Positions 23,801 through 38,161 of a stretch of DNA of 64,000 bases are shown here, piece after piece. The translations under genes and the position numbers were made by a program. Location: positions 3,782,001-3,846,000 of the forward strand of contig NC_079886.1 in NCBI RefSeq assembly GCF_029227915.1. The letters are read 5' to 3'. A model generated the notes under the pieces. That model ran no database searches. It was not told where the DNA came from and saw nothing but the letters and a program-made list of their open reading frames with translations. Positions within the stretch are counted from its first letter, which is position 1. The number at the start of each line of letters is the position of its first letter. The DNA is from Hydractinia symbiolongicarpus (taxonomy: Eukaryota; Cnidaria; Hydrozoa; Anthoathecata; Hydractiniidae).

Positions 23801-26800
23801 TGGTAGCGCTTCATTTAAAAATGTAGATATGTAAGTCATTTTTTACTGTGGGACCAATCCCAGCCGTTATCGCACGCTGAAGAAATTGAGACAGTTTCAA
23901 AAACTACATTTCATTGACTTTCTAACGGTGTCAGCCCGTTTGAGTTATAACAGTTGGGTCACATTTTTGTACCAACATGTATTTAGCGATATTTTTCTTA
24001 TATTACTAGGTTGCATCGCTTTTAACAGTGAAACGATTGACTGTGGGACTTAATTGAACTGATTTTGGACTGTGACCTTACAAATGTGATGAATGAGACA
24101 ATTGGACTCCATGCAATAACATTCTTCTTAAATTGGCATGATTGACGGAACTGAGCGATTACACTGGGCGCTGTGGTAGCGCTTCATTTAAAAATGTAGA
24201 TATATAAGTCATTTTTCACTGTGGGACCAATCCTAGCCGTTATCGCACGCTGAAGAAATACAGACAGTTTTAGAAACTACATTTCGTTGACTTTTTATCG
24301 GTATCAGTCCGTTTCTGTTACTACGGTTGCGTCACATATTCGTACCAACATGTATTTAGCGATATTTTTCTGATATTACTAGGTTGCATCGCTTTTAACA
24401 GTGAAACGATTAACAGTAGGACTTACTTGAACTGATTTTGGACTTTAACTTTATAAATGTGATAATTGAAACAATTGTAATCCATGCAATAACAATCTTC
24501 TTAAATTGGCATGATTGACGGAACTCAGCGATTACACTGGGCACTGTGGCAGCGCTTCATTTAAAAATGTAGATATGTAAGTCATTTTTTACTGTGGGGC
24601 CAGTCCTAGCCGTTATCGCACGCTGAAGAAATTGAGACAGTTTCAAAAACTACATTTCATTGACTTTCTAACGGTGTCAGCCCGTGTGAGTTACAACAGT
24701 TGTGTTACATTTTCGTACCAACATGTATTTAGCGATTTTTTTCTGATATTACTAGGTTGCATCGCTTTTAACAGTGAAAACGATTGACTGTGGGACTTAA
24801 TTGAACTGATTTTGGACTGTGACCTTACAAATGTGATGAATGAGACAATTGGCTCCATGAAATAACATTCTTCTTAAATTGGCATGATTGCCGGAACTTA
24901 GCGATTAAACTGGGCGCTGTGGTAGCGCTTCATTTAAGAATGTAGATATGTAAGTCATTTTTTACTGTGGGGCCAGTCCTAGCCGTTATCGCACGCTGAA
25001 GAAATTGAGACAGTTTCAAAAACTACATTTCATTGACTTTCTAACGGTATCAGTCCGTTTCAGTTACAACAGTTGCGTCAAATATTCGTACCAACATGGT
25101 ATTTAGCGATATTTTTCTGATATTACTAGGTTGCATCGCCTTTAACAAGGAAAGGATTGACTGTAGGACTTACTTGAACTGATTTTGGACTTTAACTTTA
25201 TAAATGTGATAATTGAAAGAATTGGACTCCATGAAATAACATTCTTCTTAAATTGGCATGATTGACGGAACACAGCGATTACACTGGGCGCTGTGGTAGC
25301 GCTTCATTTAAAAATGTAGATATGTAAGTCATTTTTTACTGTGGGACCAATCCCAACCGTTATCGCACGCTGAAGAAATTGAGACAGTTTCAAAAACTAC
25401 ATTTCATTGACTTTCTAACGGTGTCAGCCCGTTTGAGTTATAACAATTGGGTCACATTTTTGTACCAACATGTATTTAGCGATATTTTTCTGATATTACT
25501 AGGTTGCATCGCTTTTAACAGTGAAACGATTGACTGTGGGACTTAATTGAACTGATTTTGGACTGTGACCTTACAAATGTGATGAATGAGACAATTGGAC
25601 TCCATGAGATAACATTCTTCTTAAATTGGCATGATTGACGGAACTCAGCGATTACACTGGGCGCTGTGGTAGCGCTTCATTTAAAAATGTAGATATGTAA
25701 GTCATTTTTTACTGTGGGACCAATCCTAGCCGGTATCGCACGCTGAAGAAATTGAGACAGTTTCAAAAATTACATTTCATTGACTTTCTAACGGTATCAG
25801 TCCGTTTCAGTTACAACGGTTGCGTCACATATTCGTACCAACATGTATTAAGCGATATTTTTGTGATATTACTAGGTCGTATCGCTTTTAAAAGTGAAAT
25901 GATTGACTGTGGGACTTAATTGAACTGATTTTGGACTTTAACTTTATAAGTGTGATAATTGAGACAATTGGAATCCATGAAATAACATTCTTCTTAAATT
26001 GGCATGATTGCCGGAACTCAGCGATTAAACTGGGCGCTGTGGTAGCGCTTCATTTAAAAATGTAGATAAATAACTCATTTTTTACTGTAGGACCAATCCT
26101 AGCCGTTATCGCACGCTGAAGAAATAGAGACAGTTTCAAAAACTACATTTCATTGACTTTCTAACGGTATCAGTCCGTTTCAGTTACAACGGTTGCGTCA
26201 CATATTCGTACCAACATGTATTAAGCGATATTTTTGTGATATTACTAGGTCGTATCACTTTTAACAGTGAAACGATAGACTGTGGGACTTAATTGAACTG
26301 ATTTTGGACTTTAACTTTATAAGTGTGATAATTGAGACAATTGGAATCCAAGAAATAACATTCTTCTTAAATAGGCATTATTGCTGGAACTCAGCGATTA
26401 CACTGGGCGCTGTGGTAGCGCTTCATTTAAAAATGTAGATAAATAACTCATTTTTTACTGTAGGACCAATCCTAGCCGTTATCGCACGATGAAGAAATAG
26501 AGACAGTTTCAAAAACTACATTTCATTGACTTTCTAACGGTATCAGTCCGTTTCTGTTACAACGGTTGCGTCACATTTTCGTACCAACATGTATTTAGCG
26601 ATATTTTTCTGATATTACTAGGTTGCATCGCTTTTAACACTGAAACGATTGACTGTGGGACTTACTTGAACTGATTCAGGACTTTAACTTTATAAATATG
26701 ATAATTGAGACAATTGGACTCCATGCAATAACATTCTTCTTAAATTGGCATGATTGACGGAACTGAGCGATTACACTGGGCGCTGTGGTAGCGCTTCATT

Positions 26801-27242
26801 TAAAAATGTAGATATATAAGTCATTTCTTACTGTGGGACCAATCCTAGCCGTTATCGCACGCTGAAGAAATACATACAGTTTTAGAAACTACATTTCGTT
26901 GAATTTCTATCGGTATCAGTCCGTTTCTGTTACTACGGTTGCGTCACATATTCGTACCAACATGTATTTAGCGATATTTTTCTGATATTACTAGGTTGCA
27001 TCGCTTTTAACAGTGAAACGATTAACTGTAGGACTTACTTGAACTGATTTTGGACTTTAACTTTATAAATGTGATAATTGAAACAATTGGAATCCATGCA
27101 ATAACAATCTTATTAAATTGGCATGATTGACGGAACTCAGCGATTACACTGGGCACTGTGGTAGCGCTTCATTTAAAAATGTAGATATGTAAGTCATTTT
27201 TTACTGTGGGACCAATCCTAGCCGTTATCGCACGCTGAAGAA
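20899..27242. repeat. 17-monomer HOR unit, 6,344 bp, copy 1
   Basis: Seventeen monomers from the one starting at 20998. Each has a partner 6,344 bp to the right: 21371/27715, 21745/28089, 22118/28462, 22491/28835, 24730/31074 and so on. Private variants shared by the copies include TAGCGATTTTTTTCTG, TTTAGAGATATT, GCGATATGTTTCTG, TTTCTTATATTAC, CCCGTGTGAG and TATTAGTAGG. The unit itself contains a 9-monomer-spaced internal repeat: monomers at 21371-22491 resemble those at 24730-25850 (offset 3,359). It also marks the first appearance of the CATGGTATTTAG one-base-insertion subtype. Confidence 0.93.
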
Positions 27243-30200
27243 ATACAGACAGTTTTAGAAAGTACATTTCGTTGACTTTCTATCGGTATCAGTCCGTTTC
27301 TGTTACTACGGTTGCGTCACATATTCGTACCAACATGTATTTAGCGATATTTTTCTGATATTACTAGGTTGCATCGCTTTTAACAGTGAAACGATTAACA
27401 GTAGGACTTACTTGAACTGATTTTGGACTTTAACTTTATAAATGTGATAATTGAAACAATTGGAATCCATGCAATAACAATCTTCTTAAATTGGCATGAT
27501 TGCCGGAACTCAGCGATTAAACTGGGCACTGTGGCAGCGCTTCATTTAAAAATGTAGATATGTAAGTCATTTTTTACTGTGGGGCCAGTCCTAGCCGTTA
27601 TCGCACGCTGAAGAAATTGAGACAGTTTCAAAAACTACATTTCATTGACTTTCTAACGGTGTCAGCCCGTTTGAGTTACAACAGTTGTGTCACATTTTCG
27701 TACCAACATGTATTTAGCGATTTTTTTCTGATATTACTAGGTTGCATCGCTTTTAACAGTGAAAACGATTGACTGTGGGACTTAATTGAACTGATTTTGG
27801 ACTGTGACCTTACAAATGTGATGAATGAGACAATTGGCTCCATGAAATAACATTCTTCTTAAATTGGCATGATTGCCGGAACTTAGCGATTAAACTGGGC
27901 GCTGTGGTAGCGCTTCATTTAAGAATGTAGATAAATTACTCATTTTTTACTGTAGGACCAATCCTAGCCGTTATCGCACGCTGAAGAAATTGAGACAGTT
28001 TCAAAAACTACATTTCATTGACTTTCTAACGGTATCAGTCCGTTTCAGTTACAACAGTTGCGTCAAATATTCGTACCAACATGGTATTTAGAGATATTTT
28101 TCTGATATTACTAGGTTGCATCGCTTTTAACAGTGAAAGGATTGACTGTAGGACTTACTTGAACTGATTTTGGACTTTAACTTTATAAATGTGATAATTG
28201 AAATAATTGGACTCCATGAAAGAACATTCTTCTTAAATTGGCATGATTGAGGGAACACAGCGATTACACTGGGCGCTGTGGTAGCGCTTCATTTAAAAAT
28301 GTAGATATGTAAGTCATTTTTTACTGTGGGACCAATCCCAACCGTTATCGCACGCTGAAGAAATTGAGACAGTTTCAAAAACTACATTTCATTGACTTTC
28401 TAACGGTGTCAGCCCGTTTGAGTTATAACAGTTGGGTCACATTTTTGCACCAACATGTATTTAGCGATATTTTTCTGATATTACTAGGTTGCATCGCTTT
28501 TAACAGTGAAACGATTGACTGTGGGACTTAATTGAACTGATTTTGGACTGTGACCTTACAAATGTGATGAATGAGACAATTGGACTCCATGAAATAACAT
28601 TCTTCTTAAATTGGCATGATTGACGGAACTCAGCGATTACACTGGGCGCTGTGGTAGCGCTTCATTTAAAAATGTAGATATGTAAGTTATTTTTTACTGT
28701 GGGACCAATCCTAGCCGTTATCGCACGCTGAAGAAATTGAGACAGTTTCAAAAATTACATTTCATTGACTTTCTAACGGTATCAGTCCGTTTCAGTTACA
28801 ACGGTTGCGACACATATTCGTACCAACATGTATTAAGCGATATTTTTGTGATATTACTAGGTCGTATCGCTTTTAACAGTGAAATGATTGACTGTCGGAC
28901 TTAATTGAACTGATTTTGGACTTTAACTTTATAAGTGTGATAATTGAGACAATTGGAATCCAAGAAATAACATTCTTCTTAAATTGGCATGATTGCTGGA
29001 ACTCAGCGATTAAACTGGGCGCTGTGGTAGCGCTTCATTTAAAAATGTAGATAAATAACTCATTTTTTACTGTAGGACCAATCCTAGCCATTATCGCACG
29101 CTGAAGAAATAGAGACAGTTTCAAAAACTACATTTCATTGACTTTCTAACGGTATCAGTCCGTTTCTGTTACAACGGTTGCGTCACATTTTCGTACCAAC
29201 ATGTATTTAGCGATATTTTTCTGATATTAGTAGGTTGCATCGCTTTTAACACTGAAACGATTGACTGTGGGACTTACTTGAACTGATTCAGGACTTTAAC
29301 TTTATAAATATGATAATTGAGACAATTGGACTCCATGCAATAACATTCTTCTTAAATTGGCATGATTGACGGAACTGAGCGATTACACTGGGCGCTGTGG
29401 TAGCGCTTCATTTAAAAATGTAGATATATAAGTCATTTTTTACTGTGGGACCAATCCTAGCCGTTATCGCACGCTGAAGAAATACATACAGTTTTAGAAA
29501 CTACATTTCGTTGAATTTGTATCGGTATCAGTCCGTTTCTGTTACTACGGTTGCGTCACATATTCGTACCAACATGTATTTAGCGATATTTTTCTGATAT
29601 TACTAGGTTGCATCGCTTTTAACAGTGAAAACGATTGACTGTGGGACTTAATTGAACTGATTTTGGACTGTGACCTTACAAATGTGATTAATGAGACAAT
29701 TGGCTCCATGAAATAACATTCTTCTTAAATTGGCATGATTGCCGGAACTCAGCGATTAAACTGGGCGCTGTGGTAGCGCTTCATTTAAAAATGTAGATAA
29801 ATAACTCATTTTTTACTGTAGGACCAATCCTAGCCGTTATCGCACGCTGAAGAAATTGAGACAGTTTCAAAAACTACATTTCATTGACTTTCTAACGGTA
29901 TCAGTCCGTTTCAGTTACAACAGTTGCGTCAAATATTCGTACCAACATGGTATTTAGCGATATGTTTCTGATATTACTAGGTTGCATCGCTTTTAACAGT
30001 GAAAGGATTGACTGTAGGACTTACTTGAACTGATTTTGGACTTTAACTTTATAAATGTGATAATTGAAACAATTGGACTCCATGAAATAACATTCTTCTT
30101 AAATTGGCATGATTGACGGAACACAGCGATTACACTGGGCGCTGTGGTAGCGCTTCATTTAAAAATGTAGATATGTAAGTCATTTTTTACTGTGGGACCA

Positions 30201-33200
30201 ATCCCAGCCGTTATCGCACGCTGAAGAAATTGAGACAGTTTCAAAAACTACATTTCATTGACTTTCTAACGGTGTCAGCCCGTTTGAGTTATAACAGTTG
30301 GGTCACATTTTTGTACCAACATGTATTTAGCGATATTTTTCTTATATTACTAGGTTGCATCGCTTTTAACAGTGAAACGATTGACTGTGGGACTTAATTG
30401 AACTGATTTTGGACTGTGACCTTACAAATGTGATGAATGAGACAATTGGACTCCATGCAATAACATTCTTCTTAAATTGGCATGATTGACGGAACTGAGC
30501 GATTACACTGGGCGCTGTGGTAGCGCTTCATTTAAAAATGTAGATATATAAGTCATTTTTCACTGTGGGACCAATCCTAGCCGTTATCGCACGCTGAAGA
30601 AATACAGACAGTTTTAGAAACTACATTTCGTTGACTTTTTATCGGTATCAGTCCGTTTCTGTTACTACGGTTGCGTCACATATTCGTACCAACATGTATT
30701 TAGCGATATTTTTCTGATATTACTAGGTTGCATCGCTTTTAACAGTGAAACGATTAACAGTAGGACTTACTTGAACTGATTTTGGACTTTAACTTTATAA
30801 ATGTGATAATTGAAACAATTGTAATCCATGCAATAACAATCTTCTTAAATTGGCATGATTGACGGAACTCAGCGATTACACTGGGCACTGTGGCAGCGCT
30901 TCATTTAAAAATGTAGATATGTAAGTCATTTTTTACTGTGGGGCCAGTCCTAGCCGTTATCGCACGCTGAAGAAATTGAGACAGTTTCAAAAACTACATT
31001 TCATTGACTTTCTAACGGTGTCAGCCCGTGTGAGTTACAACAGTTGTGTTACATTTTCGTACCAACATGTATTTAGCGATTTTTTTCTGATATTACTAGG
31101 TTGCATCGCTTTTAACAGTGAAAACGATTGACTGTGGGACTTAATTGAACTGATTTTGGACTGTGACCTTACAAATGTGATGAATGAGACAATTGGCTCC
31201 ATGAAATAACATTCTTCTTAAATTGGCATGATTGCCGGAACTTAGCGATTAAACTGGGCGCTGTGGTAGCGCTTCATTTAAGAATGTAGATATGTAAGTC
31301 ATTTTTTACTGTGGGGCCAGTCCTAGCCGTTATCGCACGCTGAAGAAATTGAGACAGTTTCAAAAACTACATTTCATTGACTTTCTAACGGTATCAGTCC
31401 GTTTCAGTTACAACAGTTGCGTCAAATATTCGTACCAACATGGTATTTAGCGATATTTTTCTGATATTACTAGGTTGCATCGCTTTTAACAGTGAAAGGA
31501 TTGACTGTAGGACTTACTTGAACTGATTTTGGACTTTAACTTTATAAATGTGATAATTGAAAGAATTGGACTCCATGAAATAACATTCTTCTTAAATTGG
31601 CATGATTGACGGAACACAGCGATTACACTGGGCGCTGTGGTAGCGCTTCATTTAAAAATGTAGATATGTAAGTCATTTTTTACTGTGGGACCAATCCCAA
31701 CCGTTATCGCACGCTGAAGAAATTGAGACAGTTTCAAAAACTACATTTCATTGACTTTCTAACGGTGTCAGCCCGTTTGAGTTATAACAATTGGGTCACA
31801 TTTTTGTACCAACATGTATTTAGCGATATTTTTCTGATATTACTAGGTTGCATCGCTTTTAACAGTGAAACGATTGACTGTGGGACTTAATTGAACTGAT
31901 TTTGGACTGTGACCTTACAAATGTGATGAATGAGACAATTGGACTCCATGAGATAACATTCTTCTTAAATTGGCATGATTGACGGAACTCAGCGATTACA
32001 CTGGGCGCTGTGGTAGCGCTTCATTTAAAAATGTAGATATGTAAGTCATTTTTTACTGTGGGACCAATCCTAGCCGGTATCGCACGCTGAAGAAATTGAG
32101 ACAGTTTCAAAAATTACATTTCATTGACTTTCTAACGGTATCAGTCCGTTTCAGTTACAACGGTTGCGTCACATATTCGTACCAACATGTATTAAGCGAT
32201 ATTTTTGTGATATTACTAGGTCGTATCGCTTTTAAAAGTGAAATGATTGACTGTGGGACTTAATTGAACTGATTTTGGACTTTAACTTTATAAGTGTGAT
32301 AATTGAGACAATTGGAATCCATGAAATAACATTCTTCTTAAATTGGCATGATTGCCGGAACTCAGCGATTAAACTGGGCGCTGTGGTAGCGCTTCATTTA
32401 AAAATGTAGATAAATAACTCATTTTTTACTGTAGGACCAATCCTAGCCGTTATCGCACGCTGAAGAAATAGAGACAGTTTCAAAAACTACATTTCATTGA
32501 CTTTCTAACGGTATCAGTCCGTTTCAGTTACAACGGTTGCGTCACATATTCGTACCAACATGTATTAAGCGATATTTTTGTGATATTACTAGGTCGTATC
32601 ACTTTTAACAGTGAAACGATAGACTGTGGGACTTAATTGAACTGATTTTGGACTTTAACTTTATAAGTGTGATAATTGAGACAATTGGAATCCAAGAAAT
32701 AACATTCTTCTTAAATAGGCATTATTGCTGGAACTCAGCGATTACACTGGGCGCTGTGGTAGCGCTTCATTTAAAAATGTAGATAAATAACTCATTTTTT
32801 ACTGTAGGACCAATCCTAGCCGTTATCGCACGATGAAGAAATAGAGACAGTTTCAAAAACTACATTTCATTGACTTTCTAACGGTATCAGTCCGTTTCTG
32901 TTACAACGGTTGCGTCACATTTTCGTACCAACATGTATTTAGCGATATTTTTCTGATATTACTAGGTTGCATCGCTTTTAACACTGAAACGATTGACTGT
33001 GGGACTTACTTGAACTGATTCAGGACTTTAACTTTATAAATATGATAATTGAGACAATTGGACTCCATGCAATAACATTCTTCTTAAATTGGCATGATTG
33101 ACGGAACTGAGCGATTACACTGGGCGCTGTGGTAGCGCTTCATTTAAAAATGTAGATATATAAGTCATTTCTTACTGTGGGACCAATCCTAGCCGTTATC

Positions 33201-33586
33201 GCACGCTGAAGAAATACATACAGTTTTAGAAACTACATTTCGTTGAATTTCTATCGGTATCAGTCCGTTTCTGTTACTACGGTTGCGTCACATATTCGTA
33301 CCAACATGTATTTAGCGATATTTTTCTGATATTACTAGGTTGCATCGCTTTTAACAGTGAAACGATTAACTGTAGGACTTACTTGAACTGATTTTGGACT
33401 TTAACTTTATAAATGTGATAATTGAAACAATTGGAATCCATGCAATAACAATCTTATTAAATTGGCATGATTGACGGAACTCAGCGATTACACTGGGCAC
33501 TGTGGTAGCGCTTCATTTAAAAATGTAGATATGTAAGTCATTTTTTACTGTGGGACCAATCCTAGCCGTTATCGCACGCTGAAGAA
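27243..33586. repeat. 17-monomer HOR unit, 6,344 bp, copy 2
   Basis: Tandem copy of the preceding unit. By eye I found fewer than ten differences over 6.3 kb. Examples are GCCGGAACTCAGCGATTAAAC at about 27500 for GACGGAACTCAGCGATTACAC, GAGGGAAC at 28249 for GACGGAAC, and CTTTTAACAGTGAAAGG near 31483 where copy 1 has CCTTTAACAAGGAAAGG. Matching ends at about 33587: here the sequence continues GAAATTAAGACAGTTTCAA, whereas the start of copy 2 reads GAAATACAGACAGTTTTAG. That fixes the tandem breakpoint to the same point of the monomer on both sides. Confidence 0.93.
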
Positions 33587-34805
33587 ATTAAGACAGTTTC
33601 AAAAACTACATTTCATTGACTTTCTAACGGTGTCAGCCCGTTTGAGTTACAACAGTTGGGTCACATTTTCGTACCAACATGTATTTAGCGATATTTTTCT
33701 GATATTACTAGGTTGCATCGCTTTTAACAGTGAAAACGATTGACTGTGGGACTTAATTGAACTGATTTTGGACTGTGACCTTACAAATGTTATGAATGAG
33801 ACAATTGGCTCCGTGAAATAACATTCTTCTTAAATTGGCATGATTGCCGGAACTCAGCGATTAAACTGGGCGCTGTGGTAGCCCTTCATTTAAAAATGTA
33901 GATAAATATCTCATTTTTTACTGTAGGACCAATCCTAGCCGTTATCGCACGCTGAAGAAATTGAGACAGTTTCAAAAACTACATTTCATTGACTTTCTAA
34001 CGGTATCAGTCCGTTTCAGTTACAACAGTTGCGTCAAATATTCGTACCAACATGGTATTTAGCGATATGTTTCTGATATTACTAGGTTGCATCGCTTTTA
34101 ACAGTGAAAGGATTGACTGTAGGACTTACTTGAACTGATTTTGGACTTTAACTTTATAAATGTGATAATTGAAACAATTGGACTCCATGAAATAACATTC
34201 TTCTTAAATTGGCATGATTGACGGAACACAGCGATTACACTGGGCGCTGTGGTAGAGCTTCATTTAAAAATGTAGATATTTAAGTCATTTTTTACTGTGG
34301 GACCAATCCCAGCCGTTATCGCACGCTGAAGAAATTGAGACAGTTTCAAAAACTACATTTCATTGACTTTCTAACGGTGTCAGCCCGTTTGAGTTATAAC
34401 AGTTGGGTCACATTTTTGTACCAACATGTATTTAGCGATATTTTTCTGATATTACTAGGTTGCATCGCTTTTAACAGTGAAACGATTGACTGTGGGACTT
34501 AATTGAACTGATTTTGGACTGTGACCTTACAAATGTGATGAATGAGACAATTGGACTCCATGAAATAACATTCTCCTTAAATTGGCATGATTGACGGAAC
34601 TCAGCGATTACACTGGGCTCTGTGGTAGCGCTTCATTTAAAAATGTAGATATGTAAGTCATTTTTTACTGTGGGACCAATCCTAGCCGTTATCGCACGCT
34701 GAAGAAATTGAGACAGTTTCAAAAATTACATTTCATTGACTTTCCAACGGTATCAGTCCGTTTCAGTTACAACGGTTGCGTCACATATTCGTACCAACAT
34801 GTATT
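33587..34805. repeat. Partial, diverged repeat of part of the 17-monomer unit
   Basis: Monomers at 33686, 34060 and 34433 match those at 29581, 29955 and 30328 (offset 4,105, eleven monomers). They share GAAAACGATTG with GGCTCC, the insertion subtype CATGGTATTTAGCGATATG and the GAAAGGATTGACTGTAGG type. Differences such as GTTATGAATG, GGCTCCGTG and GTAGCCCTTC show that this copy is older than the 6,344-bp pair. Confidence 0.75.
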
Positions 34806-37800
34806 TAGCGATATTTTTCTGATATTACAGGGTTGCATCGCTTTTAACAGTGAAACGATTGACTGTAGGACTTACTTGAACTGATTTTGGACTTTAACTT
34901 TATAAATGTGATAATTGAAATAATTGGACTCCATGCAATAACATTCTTCTTAAATTGGCATGATTGACGGAACTCAGCGATTACACTGGGCGCTGTGGTA
35001 GCGCTTCATTTAAAAATGTAGATATGTAAGTCATTTTTTACTGTGGGACCAATCCTAGCCGTTATCGCACCCTGAAGAAATTGAGACAGTTTCAAAAACT
35101 ACATTTCATTGACTTTCTAACGGTTTCAGCCCGTTTGAGTTACAACAGTTGGGTCACATTTTCGTACCAACATGTATTTAGCGATATTTTTCTGATATTA
35201 CTAGTTTGTATCGCTTTTAACAGTGAAACGATTGACTGTGGGACTTAATTGAACTGATTTTGATCTATAACTTTAAAAGTGTTATAATTGAGACAATTGG
35301 ACTCCATGAAATAACATTCTTCTTAAATTGGCATGATTATGGAACTCAGCGATTAAACTGGGCGCTGTGGTATCGTTTCATTTAAAAATGTAGATAAATA
35401 ACTCATTTTTTACTGTAGGACCAATCCTAGCCGTTATCGCACGCTGAAGAAATTGAGACAGTTTCAAAAACTACATTTCATTGACTTTCTAACGGTATCA
35501 GTCCGTTTCAGTTACAACGGTTGCGTCACATATTCGTACCAACATGTATTTAGCGATATTTTTCTGATACTACAGGGTTGCATCGCTTTTAACAGTGAAA
35601 CGATTGACTGTGGGACTTAATTGAACTGATTTTGGACTGTGACCTTACAAATGTGATGAATGAGACAATTGGACTCCATGAAATAACATTCATCTTAAAT
35701 TGGCATGATCGACGGAACTCAGCGATTACACTGGGCGCTATGGTAGCGCTTCATTTAAAAATGTAGATATGTAAGTCATTTTTTACTGTGGGACCAATCC
35801 TAGCCGTTATCGCACGCTGAAGAAATCGAGACAGTTTCAAAAATTACATTTCATTGACTTTCTAACGGTATCAGTCCGTTTCAGTTACAACGGTTGCGTC
35901 ACATATTCGTACCAACATGTATTTAGCGATATTTTTCTGATATTACAGGGTTGCATCGCTTTTAACAGTGAAACGATTGACTGTAGGACTTACTTGAACT
36001 GATTTTGGACTTTAACTTTATAAATGTGATAATTGAAATAATTGGACTCCATGCAATAACATTCTTCTTAAATTGGCATGATTGACGGAACTCAGCGATT
36101 ACACTAGGCGCTGTGGTAGCGCTTCATTTAAAAATGTAGATATGTAAGTCATTTTTTACTGTGGGACCAATCCCAGCCGTTATCGCACGCTGAAGAAATT
36201 GAGAGAGTTTCAAAAACTACATTTCATTGACTTTCTAACGGTGTCAGCCCGTTTGAGTTATAACAGTTGGGTCACATTTTTGTACCAACATGTATTTAGC
36301 GATATTTTTCTGATATTACTAGGTTGTATCGCTTTTAACAGTGAAACGATTGACTATGGGACTTAATTGAACTGATTTTGGACTTTAAATTTATAAGTGT
36401 GGTAATTGAGACAATTGGACTCCATTAAATAACATTCTTCTTAAATTGGCATGATTGCCGGAACTCAGCGATTAAACTGGGCGCTGTGGTAGCGCTTCAT
36501 TTAAAAATGTAGATAAATAACTCATTTTTTATTGTAGGACCAATCCTAGCCGTTATCGCACGCTGAAGAAATTGAGACAGTTTCAAAAACTACATTTCAT
36601 TGAATTTCTAACGGTATCAGTCCGTTTCAGTTACAACGGTTGCGTCACATATTCGTACCAACATGTATTTAGCGATATTTTTCTGATATTACAGGGTTGC
36701 ATCGCTTTTAACAGTGAAACGATTGACTGTGGGACTTAATTGAACTGATTTTGGACTGTGACCTTACAAATGTGATGAATGAGACAATTAGACTCCATGA
36801 AATAACATTCTTCTTAAATTGGCATGATTGACGGAACTCAGCGATTACACTGGGCGCTGTGGTAGCGCTTCATTTAAAAATGTAGATATGTATGTCATTT
36901 TTTACTGTGGGACCAATCCTAGCCGTTATCGCACGCTGAAGAAATTGAGACAGTTTCAAAAATTACATTTCATTGACTTTCTAACGGTATCAGTCCGTTT
37001 CAGTTACAACGGTTGCGTCACATATTCGTACCAACATGTATTTAGCGATATTTTTCTGATATAACAGGGTTGCATCGCTTTTAACAGTGAAACGATTGAC
37101 TGTGGGACTTAATTGAACTGATTTTGGACTTTAACTTTAAAAGTGTGATAGATGAGACAATTGGACTCCAAGAAATAACAATGTTCTGAATTTGACATGA
37201 TCGCTAGAACTCAGCGATTACACTGGGCGCTGTGGTAGCGCTTCATTTAAAAATGCAGATAGATAAGTCATTTTTTACCGTAGGGCCAATCCTAGCTGTT
37301 ATTGCACGCTGAAGAAATGGAGACAGTTTTAAAAACTACATTTTATTGACTTTCTAACGGTATCAGTCCGTTTCAGGTACAACGGTTGCGTCACATATTC
37401 GTACCAACATGTATTTAGCGATATTTTTCTGATATAACTAGGTTGCATCGCTTTTAACACTGAAACGATTGACTGTGGGACTTACTTGAACTGATTTTGG
37501 ACTTTAACTTTATAAATGTGATAATTGAAATAATTGGACTCCATGCAATAACATTCTTCTTAAATTGGCATGATTGACGGAACTCAGCGATTACACTAGG
37601 CGCTGTGGTAGCGCTTCATTTAAAAATGTAGATATGTAAGTCATTTTTTACTGTGGGACCAATCCCAGCCGTTATCGCACGCTGAAGAAATTGAGAGAGT
37701 TTCAAAAACTACATTTCATTGACTTTCTAACGGTGTCAGCCCGTTTGAGTTATAACAGTTGGGTCACATTTTTGTACCAACATGTATTTAGCGATATTTT

Positions 37801-38161
37801 TCTGATATTACTAGGTTGTATCGCTTTTAACAGTGAAACGATTGACTATGGGACTTAATTGAACTGATTTTGGACTTTAAATTTATAAGTGTGGTAATTG
37901 AGACAATTGGACTCCATGAAATAACATTCTTCTTAAATTGGCATGATTGCCGGAACTCAGCGATTAAACTGGGCGCTGTGGTAGCGCTTCATTTAAAAAT
38001 GTAGATAAATAACTCATTTTTTATTGTAGGACCAATCCTAGCCGTTATCGCACGCTGAAGAAATTGAGACAGTTTCAAAAACTACATTTCATTGACTTTC
38101 TAACGGTATCAGTCCGTTTCAGTTACAACGGTTGCGTCACATATTCGTACCAACATGTATT
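34806..38161. repeat. Domain of ACAGGG-variant monomers
   Basis: Monomers reading GATATTACAGGGTTGC (normally ATTACTAGGTTGC) start at 34806, 35551, 35924, 36670, 37043 and 38162. I saw none to the left. They alternate with a type reading GACTATGGGAC with TTTAAATTTATAAGTGTGG, at 36297 and 37789 (offset 1,492). Another type reads CTAGTTTGTATC with CTATAACTTTAAAAG, at 35179. Part of the block is repeated at 4-monomer spacing: about 35990-37040 resembles 37482-38530. The monomer at 37043 is a foreign type described separately. Confidence 0.8.
37043..37415. repeat. Isolated monomer matching the one at 6712
   Basis: The head of this monomer is of the local type (ACAGGGTTGC), but from about 37130 to 37400 it carries the full variant set of the monomer at 6712-7084: TTTAAAAGTGTGATA, GCAGATAGATAAG, AGGGCCAATCC, GAAGAAATGGAGAC, ACATTTTATTGAC and TTTCAGGTACAACGG. 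It is also the only monomer right of about 19.7 kb in which I see the CAATGTTCTGAATTTGAC variant. The monomers on both sides are ordinary members of the local domain. Confidence 0.85.
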
